Assembly (NCBI GenBank): GCA_002366595.1
Contig: DFBK01000085.1
Coordinates: 1-8,749 of the forward strand
Length of the DNA stretch: 8,749 nt
Reading direction: 5' to 3'
Source: Anaerolineales bacterium UBA3082
GTDB taxonomy: Bacteria; Chloroflexota; Anaerolineae; UBA7937
Within the stretch, counting starts at the first letter, position 1. Each line of letters starts with the position of its first letter. Both the position numbers and the translations under genes were made by a program. Under the pieces are notes generated by a model that ran no database searches, had not been told where the DNA came from, and saw nothing but the letters and a program-made list of their open reading frames with translations. Positions 1-5,818 of this stretch are shown here, one piece after another.

Positions 1-1
1 C

Positions 2-610
2 GGCGGCGACCCCATCGTTAGCGAAGCGAAGACCGGGATTCAGGCCGCTCGGGCAGACCTCTTCCATGGGGCTACCTATTGCTTGATCCCCTCGCCCAGG
101 GCCCACCCCAAGGCCGTGGAATTTATGGACAATCTGGTGCGAGCATGGGGAGCCAACCCCTTCTATCTGGAGCCGGCGGAGCACGATGGTCAGATGGCTG
201 TGGCCGAGCATCTGCCTTATCTTTTGGCCGCAGCGCTCTTCCGGATGGCCTCCCGGGCACCCGCTTGGCAGGATATGACCAAACTCATCTCCCATAACTT
301 CGAGCGGATCACTCAGTTCCCCTCTTCGGAACCAGATACCTATCGCGACATCTGTCTCACTAACGTAGATAACCTCTGTCGCTCCATCGATCTCTTCATC
401 GAAAGGCTAAGGGAGGTAAGGGGGCTCCTTGAGGAGGAGGATGCCGAAGGTTTAGAAGATCTCTTTTCCGATCCCACCACGGCCCGTCGCACCTGGCTGG
501 AAGGGAGGAGAGCCGACTTCGAGGCCTTGCAGGCAGCCTTGGACCAGGTTCGAGGACGGGGTGGGTTCCGGGACCTCCTCCTGCCTCGAAGGCGAGGCCC
601 CAGGGAGTAA
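2..610 (+). CDS. TyrA-family (prephenate/arogenate dehydrogenase-like) protein, C-terminal part, 5' end outside window
   Basis: The reading frame is open from the left edge, so the true start and the NAD(P)-binding Rossmann domain lie upstream; 202 residues are visible. The fragment opens with GGDPIVSEAKTGIQAARADL, which aligns to the TyrA motif GGHPMAGxEKSG(V/I)EAA..DLF. It continues with HDGQMAVAEHLPYLLAAAL (fragment residues 61-79, matching the family's HD..MA..SHLPH..A.AL), then DMTKL (91-95) and YRDICLTN (114-121), ending in a charged helical tail. Family members oxidatively decarboxylate prephenate or arogenate in cytosolic tyrosine synthesis. No ACT domain follows. Several expected active-site residues differ: His to Asp in GGHP, Glu to Ala in GxExSG, Arg to Lys in FTRI. 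The protein may therefore be a divergent or non-canonical paralogue. Family membership is well supported; the exact reaction is not. The next gene begins 52 nt downstream on the same strand. Confidence 0.82.
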   Translation, partial: GGDPIVSEAKTGIQAARADLFHGATYCLIPSPRAHPKAVEFMDNLVRAWGANPFYLEPAEHDGQMAVAEHLPYLLAAALFRMASRAPAWQDMTKLISHNFERITQFPSSEPDTYRDICLTNVDNLCRSIDLFIERLREVRGLLEEEDAEGLEDLFSDPTTARRTWLEGRRADFEALQAALDQVRGRGGFRDLLLPRRRGPRE

Positions 611-652
611 CCCCTTTGCCTCTCCGAGACCGTTATGCTAGACTATTAAACC

Positions 653-661
653 AGGAGGTGA
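653..661 (+). promoter_or_regulatory. Strong Shine-Dalgarno site fixing the GTG start at 663
   Basis: AGGAGGTGA is a nine-base match to the complement of the usual bacterial 16S rRNA 3' end. It lies immediately before GTG at 663, with 4 nt between AGGAGG and the start codon. That spacing is slightly short, but the first in-frame ATG (714) would remove the first beta strand of the cobalamin-binding domain, so GTG 663 is preferred. This is the clearest initiation site in the window and suggests that the radical SAM pair is translated independently of the upstream gene. Confidence 0.75.
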
Positions 662-662
662 G

Positions 663-2084
663 GTGCGGGTTCTCTTTGTAACGCAACAGATAGATTACGA
701 ACCTCATGGCCTAATGCATCTCTCTAGCGCGCTTGAGGCCGCAGGCCACGAGGTAGCCTTGGCGGTGGACGCTTTAGAGGACCCAGTGCGGGTGGCCAAG
801 GAGTTACAACCGGGGATCGTCGGCTACAGCGTGATCACCGGCTCCCACCGTTATTACTACCAGTTGAACCAAAGCCTCAAGGAGGAGGTCGATTTCTTCT
901 CTGTTTTCGGGGGGCCTCACCCCACCTTCTTCCCGGAGATGATAGAGGAGGAAGGGGTAGACGGCATCTGCATCGGGGAGGGCGAGGGAGCCATAGTCGA
1001 CCTGGCTAACGCCCTCGATGAGGGGAGGCTTAACCCTTCTATCCCCAACTGGTGGTTCAAGGTGAAGGGGAAGGTGATCAAGAACCCTGTGCGCCCCTTG
1101 ATGGACGACCTGGACAGTTTGCCCCTCCCAGATAGGGATCTCGTCTACTCCAAAGACGCTATCTCCCGCCACAGCAAGATAAAACATTTCCTCAGCGGCC
1201 GTGGTTGCCCTTACAACTGTACCTACTGCTTCAATCAGGCCCTCTCAGAGATCTACAAGGGGAAGGGGAAACGGTTCCGCCAACGAAGCGTAGACAATGT
1301 GATAGAAGAGTTGCGCCGGGCAAAGGAGGACTATCCTCTTGAGTTCGTCGTCTTTGTGGACGATACCTTCGTCCTCTCCCAGGAGTGGCTCCGGGAGTTC
1401 GCAGAGAAGTATCCACGAGAGATAAGTCTCCCCTTCTTCTGTAATACGCGAGCCAACCTGGTCACCGAGGAGCAAATTAGACTTCTCAAGGAGGCTGGGG
1501 CTTTCTGCGTGGGCATGGGGATAGAGGCCGGGAACGACCGCATTCGAAACGAACTCCTGAAGAGGAACATGAGCCAAGAACAGATCCTCAACGCTTGCCG
1601 GCTCCTCCACGAGGGAAGGCTGAATTTCACCACCACCAACATGCTGGCTCTGCCTACTGGCAGCCTGGAAGACGATTTCGAGACCCTACAACTGAACATC
1701 GAGTGCCGACCAGCCTACGCTCACGCCTTCCTCTTCCAGCCTTACCCCAAGACGGAGTTGGGAGAGTTCACCCGGAAGGAAGGGTGGATGGCAGGTACCA
1801 TGGACGATATGAGCGAAATTATGTGGGATAAAAGCGTCCTCAACTTCGAAGAGAGCGAGAAACTTCAAATGGAGAACTTGCAACGTTTCTTCGCCATCGC
1901 TGTGGAATGGCCCCGCCTCCTGCCTCTCATCCGTTTTCTGATCAAACTACCTAAGAACAGGCTCTTCTGGCTGATCAACAAACTCTGGAAAGGGTGCGCC
2001 CTGGGGACCAGAGTCCATCCGGCCCATTTCTCCCTGCGGGGTTATATAGAGATCGTGCGCCACTACATGCGCATCAAATCCTAG
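663..2084 (+). CDS. Cobalamin-binding-domain radical SAM protein, paralogue 1
   Basis: A 473-residue protein with the BchE/HpnR-like architecture. An N-terminal Rossmann-like B12-binding domain spans about 1-140 (strand VLFVT, then VGYSV at 53-57, FGGPHPTFFPEM at 82-93, and GEGEGA at 105-110). The linker reads IPNWWFK...NPVRPLMDDLDSLPLPDR (127-158). The radical SAM barrel starts at about 176, with the [4Fe-4S] motif CxxxCxxC at Cys182, Cys186 and Cys189 in GRGCPYNCTYCFN. Further barrel features are FVDDTF (231-236), GMGIEAG (284-290, a likely SAM contact) and QPYPKTELGE (359-368). The family cleaves SAM to a 5'-deoxyadenosyl radical, and B12 members often methylate unactivated carbons or rearrange rings, commonly on lipids or natural products. 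The substrate here is unknown. A cationic, hydrophobic C-terminal segment (about 408-445) suggests membrane contact. The GTG start is set by the strong site just upstream. The stop is 1 nt before the paralogue. Confidence 0.9.
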   Translation: MRVLFVTQQIDYEPHGLMHLSSALEAAGHEVALAVDALEDPVRVAKELQPGIVGYSVITGSHRYYYQLNQSLKEEVDFFSVFGGPHPTFFPEMIEEEGVDGICIGEGEGAIVDLANALDEGRLNPSIPNWWFKVKGKVIKNPVRPLMDDLDSLPLPDRDLVYSKDAISRHSKIKHFLSGRGCPYNCTYCFNQALSEIYKGKGKRFRQRSVDNVIEELRRAKEDYPLEFVVFVDDTFVLSQEWLREFAEKYPREISLPFFCNTRANLVTEEQIRLLKEAGAFCVGMGIEAGNDRIRNELLKRNMSQEQILNACRLLHEGRLNFTTTNMLALPTGSLEDDFETLQLNIECRPAYAHAFLFQPYPKTELGEFTRKEGWMAGTMDDMSEIMWDKSVLNFEESEKLQMENLQRFFAIAVEWPRLLPLIRFLIKLPKNRLFWLINKLWKGCALGTRVHPAHFSLRGYIEIVRHYMRIKS

Positions 2085-2085
2085 T

Positions 2086-3513
2086 ATGCATATCCTCTTC
2101 ATCTTTAAAGAGATAGATAACGAACCTCACGGAGTATTACACCTCTCCAGCATCCTTAAGAAGGCTGGCCATCAGGTGAGTATGGTAGTAACCACCGAGG
2201 AAGACCCCATAGAGGCAGCCCTCCGCCTGAAGCCAGACCTCGTAGGCTACAGCGTCTACACCGGGACTCAGCGTTACTACCTGGAACTGAACCGACGCCT
2301 CCGGGCCCAACTGCCCCTCTTCTCCATCTTCGGAGGCCCCCACCCCACCTTCTTCCCAGAGATGATCAAGGAGGAGGGGGTGGATGGCCTCTGTCGAGGA
2401 GAGGGGGAGTACGCCACCCTAGACCTCCTCAACGCTCTGAGAGCTCATGAGCCCTTCGAGAGTATCCCCAACTGGTGGTTCAAAATAGAGGGGCGCATCA
2501 TTAAGAACCCCCTGCGTCCCTTGATCAAGGACCTGGACCAACTCCCCTTCCCCGATCGGAAACTCCTCTATCAAGCCCGGCCTGCCAGCCAGGAGAACAA
2601 GGTGAAACCTTTCATCACTGGACGGGGCTGTCCATACAACTGCACTTTCTGCTTCAACAAAGCCTATTCAGACCTCTATGAGGGCGCTGGTCTCCGCACC
2701 AGGCGGCGGAGCGTGGACAACGTCATCGCCGAGATAGAGGAGGTGCGGAAAAGCTACCCCCTGCAGTTCATCACCTTCATGGATGATACCTTCATCTTGA
2801 ACATAAGGTGGCTGCGGGAGTTCGCAGAGAAGTATAAGGACCAGATAGGCCTACCCTTCTGGTGCCAAGTGCGAGCGGATCTCGTGACCGAGGAGAAGAT
2901 CACTCTCTTCAAAGGCGCGGGCTGTGTTAGCGTCAGTTTCGGGCTGGAAACAGCCGACGACTACCTGCGCAACGTGGTATTGAACCGTCATATGAGTAAA
3001 GAGGATATCTTGAAGGCCTCCCGCATCCTGAGGGAGCAAGGCATCACTTTCATGACCAACAACATGCTAGGGCTGCCCAAGGGGGGCCTGGCTGAGGATC
3101 TCGAGACCCTGAAACTCAACCTCCAGTGCCGCCCTTCTTATGCCAACGTCTTCCTCTATCAACCCTACCCTAAGACGGAACTGGGGGAGATGGCCTTCAG
3201 GGAGGGTCTCATGGAGGGCACCTTCGACGACTTGAGCGGTTCGGTGAGCGACAATACCATAATCAAGTTCAAGAGCCCGCTGGAGAAGCAACAGATCGAG
3301 AACCTGCAGAAGATTTTTGCCCTAGTCGTCGAGTTTCCCTTCCTCCTGTCCTTGGTCAAACCCCTCATCAGGCTGCCCAGGAACCGACTCTATTGGATCA
3401 TCTACAAAGTATGGAAGGGTTACGCTCTGAAGAACAGAATGTACCCCCACAGGCTTGCTCCCACGGAGTACATACGCACCTTGATCCGATATATGCAGAT
3501 TAGGAGCCAATAA
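2086..3513 (+). CDS. Cobalamin-binding-domain radical SAM protein, paralogue 2
   Basis: A 475-residue tandem paralogue of the preceding gene, collinear without gaps to about residue 400 and roughly 55% identical there by hand count. It keeps the B12-type domain (VGYSV 53-57, FGGPHPTFFPEM 82-93, GEGEYA 105-110). The Fe-S cysteines are at the same numbers, 182, 186 and 189, in GRGCPYNCTFCFN. MDDTF (232-236) and QPYPKTELGE (359-368) are also conserved. The SAM/substrate-side loop differs (FGLETA at 285-290 against MGIEAG), as do the 163-173 linker and the 386-400 region, so the two enzymes may act on different substrates or at different steps. The ATG lies 1 nt after the previous stop and I see no convincing Shine-Dalgarno site, so translational coupling is likely. 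The end carries the same hydrophobic basic segment as its twin. The exact reaction is unknown. Confidence 0.9.
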   Translation: MHILFIFKEIDNEPHGVLHLSSILKKAGHQVSMVVTTEEDPIEAALRLKPDLVGYSVYTGTQRYYLELNRRLRAQLPLFSIFGGPHPTFFPEMIKEEGVDGLCRGEGEYATLDLLNALRAHEPFESIPNWWFKIEGRIIKNPLRPLIKDLDQLPFPDRKLLYQARPASQENKVKPFITGRGCPYNCTFCFNKAYSDLYEGAGLRTRRRSVDNVIAEIEEVRKSYPLQFITFMDDTFILNIRWLREFAEKYKDQIGLPFWCQVRADLVTEEKITLFKGAGCVSVSFGLETADDYLRNVVLNRHMSKEDILKASRILREQGITFMTNNMLGLPKGGLAEDLETLKLNLQCRPSYANVFLYQPYPKTELGEMAFREGLMEGTFDDLSGSVSDNTIIKFKSPLEKQQIENLQKIFALVVEFPFLLSLVKPLIRLPRNRLYWIIYKVWKGYALKNRMYPHRLAPTEYIRTLIRYMQIRSQ

Positions 3514-3514
3514 G

Positions 3515-3574
3515 ATGCCCAATACCTACCGTCAAAGGATGGGGTGGAGATCCCGTGGGAACCCGGGAGCATGA
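3515..3574 (+). CDS. Possible 19-residue basic micro-ORF between radical SAM and membrane genes
   Basis: ATG at 3515 follows the stop of the second radical SAM gene by 1 nt and has AGGAG at 3502-3506, 8 nt upstream, which is ideal spacing. It encodes MPNTYRQRMGWRSRGNPGA and then TGA at 3572-3574. The peptide has four arginines and no recognisable motif. It could be a leader peptide or a coupling device for the downstream membrane gene, whose ribosome site begins 14 nt after the stop. It could equally be chance, because the AGGAG lies within the end of the preceding coding sequence. The real evidence is only start, site and spacing. Confidence 0.18.
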   Translation: MPNTYRQRMGWRSRGNPGA

Positions 3575-3587
3575 AGGGGGTTGAACG

Positions 3588-3596
3588 AGAGGGAGG
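3588..3596 (+). promoter_or_regulatory. Ribosome binding site supporting ATG at 3600
   Basis: The purine-rich AGAGGGAGG ends 3 nt before the ATG at 3600. The core is good but the spacing is short. No other in-frame start lies nearby, and the protein's first membrane segment begins at about residue 14, which fits this start. Confidence 0.55.
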
Positions 3597-3599
3597 CTT

Positions 3600-5816
3600 A
3601 TGAGAGACGTCAAAGGCATCGCCGCCAGCCTCCTCAGATCTGGTGTCTTTTGGCTTTCTCTCCTCTCGTTGCCCGCTGTTTTTCCCCTCCTAAGAGAAGG
3701 TTATCTCATCTCCCACGATGGCCTCTTCCACCTATACCGTCTGGCGGGTCTGGATAGAGCCTTCCACCACGGCATTCTTTATCCCCGCTGGTTTCCGGAT
3801 TTCGCCTACGGCTACGGCCATCCGGTCCTCAACTACTATAGCCCTTTAGCCTACTACTTAGGGGAGACCTTCCACCTCTTGGGGGCTGGCTATATACTCT
3901 CTACTAAACTCGCCTTCCTGGCTGGTTTTCTCCTCGCAGCGTTGGCTATCTACCTTCTGGCCCGCGACCTCCGGGGACGATTTCCAGCCCTGGTAGCGGC
4001 GGTGGCCTATACCTATGCGCCCTATCACTTAGCAGACACATACATGCGCGGAGCCCTGGCCGAATCTTTCGCCTTCGTCTTCATGCCCCTTGCCCTTTGG
4101 GCCATAGGCAGGCTCTTCAAGCGAAAGAATGTCGCCTATGCGATCGCCGCCGCCTTGGCCTATGGAGGGCTGATCCTCACCCACAACCTCACTGCCCTCA
4201 TCTTTGCCCCTCTATTTTTTGCCTACGCTCTCCTTTGGACAATGGCCAGTAGGGAGTTTAGACTCCTGGCCTGGGTTGGACTCTCCTTTCTCCTGGCTCT
4301 GGGTGTCACGGCCTTCTATTGGCTCCCCGCTTTGACAGAAGCGCGATGGGTCGGGCTGGCCGCAGGCTTCACCTCCACCGGCTATCGCGACCATCTGACC
4401 TCTTTGAGGGAGAGCATCTCTCCCTTCCTTCTCTACCACTATTTCCCAAACCAGGTGGTAAAGGCTGAGCATCCCCTCAGCGTGGTTCACCTTTTCTTGC
4501 TCCTCATCTCCATAGCCGCGATTTTCCGCCTGGCCAAGATAGGGCAGAAGAAGGCATCCTGGCAGATGGCCCTCTTCCTCTTAGCAGCCATCCTCTCCTT
4601 TTTCATGACCCTCACCTACTCCCTCCCTTTATGGAAACTCCTAGAGCCTCTTCTGGCCTCGCTTCAATACCCTTGGCGGTTCATGGGGATAGCCTCTTTA
4701 GGGGTGGCCTTCTTGGCCGGAGGGGTTACTTTCTGGGCTAAGGAAGAAAGCAAAGGAGGCTTCTGGGGTTATGCCTTAGGGCTTTCCTTGATGGCCTTAT
4801 CGGTTATCGCCAGCCTGGCTTGCCTCCCTGGGGAGAGGCTGGAGATGATAGAGAGGGAGGTAACCGTGGCTCGCATGTGGGAGGAGGATTTCGCTCACCG
4901 TCAAATCGGAACTACTTGGACCGCGGAATACCTACCTGTCTGGGTGAGGGCCGATCGCTCCGAGATCCCCCTGCCCCCTTCAACTCCCAAGGCCCTAGAT
5001 ACAAGAGGTTTCGAGGCCCCAAAGGTAGTGGTCATCAAAGAAGGGTATCTCTGGTACGAACTGGGGGTGAAAAGCGCGAAAAGCACAACCCTTCGTTTTC
5101 ATATCTTCTATTTTCCCGGTTGGCAAGGCTACGTGGATAAGAAGAAGGTCGATACCTACCCCTGGGGAGAATTTGGACTGGTGACCCTAGACGTGCCCGC
5201 TGGAGAGCACCAACTTCTCCTCCGCTTCGAGGAGACGAGGGAGCGAAAACTGGGCGCCTCGTTCTCTCTGGCAACCTTTATTTTCCTCATCCTGGCTTTA
5301 CTAAGATACAGTCCCAAAAAGTACCTCTTCGTCGCCTTTCTGATCATACTCCTATTAGCAGGACTCCTGGTCTGGCACCTTCGGCCCTTCGATTTCGTTA
5401 CCCAGCCTATCAAACTAGAAGCCAACTTAGAGGGGAAGGTAAGGCTTTTAGGGTACAATGTGGATGAGAAGACCTACCAGTCAGGAGATGCGGTTAAGGT
5501 GACCCTTTATTGGCTCGCCTTGGAGGAGATGACAGAGGATTACAAAGCGTTCGTCCACCTCATGGACGAAGAACAAGCCAAGATGTGGGCTCAGCACGAT
5601 GGCGACCCGGTCTTAGGGTTCACCCCCACTACCCGGTGGATGGCTGGAGAGTTGATAGTGGACCGCCACGAACTCGTACTCCCCCAAGAAACGCCCCCTG
5701 GATTCTACCGAATATTCACCGGGATGTATGAATACGAGACGGTGCGAAACCTCACCGTGTTAGAAGGGGGAGCGCCCGACAATAGGATACCCTTAGGGCT
5801 GATAGAGGTCCGATAG
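3600..5816 (+). CDS. Large polytopic GT-C-like membrane protein (PTPS-related/YfhO-like) with C-terminal LLGY module
   Basis: A 738-residue protein with about a dozen hydrophobic segments, at roughly 14-31, 101-121, 127-145, 155-172, 178-213 (probably two), 221-241, 292-311, 321-343, 360-379, 388-408, 552-568 and 573-592. The first large loop carries SHDGLFHLYRLAG (38-50), GILYPRWFPDFAYGYGHP (58-75) and NYYSPLAYYL (78-87). This pattern is typical of the family named 6-pyruvoyl-tetrahydropterin synthase-related membrane proteins and of YfhO-like proteins, relatives of GT-C glycosyltransferases. His39/Asp40 occupy the place where GT-C enzymes carry a catalytic acid. LQYPWRF (355-361) and YFPGWQGYVDKKK (504-516) are also YfhO-like. 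Residues about 608-738 form the beta-rich module also found in the next gene and the opposing gene. The likely role is transfer of sugar from a lipid carrier at the outer membrane face; donor and acceptor are unknown. It is followed after 2 nt by a second GT-C-like gene. Confidence 0.82.
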   Translation: MRDVKGIAASLLRSGVFWLSLLSLPAVFPLLREGYLISHDGLFHLYRLAGLDRAFHHGILYPRWFPDFAYGYGHPVLNYYSPLAYYLGETFHLLGAGYILSTKLAFLAGFLLAALAIYLLARDLRGRFPALVAAVAYTYAPYHLADTYMRGALAESFAFVFMPLALWAIGRLFKRKNVAYAIAAALAYGGLILTHNLTALIFAPLFFAYALLWTMASREFRLLAWVGLSFLLALGVTAFYWLPALTEARWVGLAAGFTSTGYRDHLTSLRESISPFLLYHYFPNQVVKAEHPLSVVHLFLLLISIAAIFRLAKIGQKKASWQMALFLLAAILSFFMTLTYSLPLWKLLEPLLASLQYPWRFMGIASLGVAFLAGGVTFWAKEESKGGFWGYALGLSLMALSVIASLACLPGERLEMIEREVTVARMWEEDFAHRQIGTTWTAEYLPVWVRADRSEIPLPPSTPKALDTRGFEAPKVVVIKEGYLWYELGVKSAKSTTLRFHIFYFPGWQGYVDKKKVDTYPWGEFGLVTLDVPAGEHQLLLRFEETRERKLGASFSLATFIFLILALLRYSPKKYLFVAFLIILLLAGLLVWHLRPFDFVTQPIKLEANLEGKVRLLGYNVDEKTYQSGDAVKVTLYWLALEEMTEDYKAFVHLMDEEQAKMWAQHDGDPVLGFTPTTRWMAGELIVDRHELVLPQETPPGFYRIFTGMYEYETVRNLTVLEGGAPDNRIPLGLIEVR
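5421..5813 (+). other. C-terminal LLGY beta-rich module (copy 1 of 5 in window)
   Basis: Residues about 608-738 of the protein starting at 3600. Landmarks are RLLGYN (615-620), SGDAVKVTLYWLAL (628-641), a YKAFVHLMD strand (648-656), PTTRWMAGELIVDRHEL (676-692), PPGFYRIFTGMYE (699-711) and the terminal strand RIPLGLIEV. The alternation of hydrophobic residues suggests a beta sandwich. I cannot assign a named family; a role in binding or docking outside the membrane is inference. Confidence 0.75.
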
Positions 5817-5818
5817 AG

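Noticed and set aside
583..598. Perfect 6-bp stem GCCTCG/CGAGGC with AAGG loop near the end of the TyrA-like gene as a terminator
   Set aside because: It lies within the coding sequence and is followed by CCCCAGGG with no T tract on the plus strand, so there is no good case for termination.
616..644. Possible sigma-70 promoter, TTGCCT at 616-621 and TAGACT at 639-644 with 17-bp spacing
   Set aside because: Only four of six matches in each box, in a 52-nt gap that would leave a very short leader; not distinguishable from chance.
611..662. Cobalamin or SAM riboswitch upstream of the radical SAM pair
   Set aside because: The gap is only 52 nt, far too short for either class, and no B12-box-like sequence was seen.
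804..1610. Long minus-strand open frames opposite the first radical SAM gene
   Set aside because: They mirror a strongly conserved plus-strand protein, have no homology-like motifs and lack ribosome sites; overlap artefacts of codon bias.
4212..5458. Minus- and plus-strand alternative frames within the first GT-C-like gene
   Set aside because: Low-complexity, Arg/Pro/Ser-rich translations without motifs, fully covered by a convincing membrane protein.
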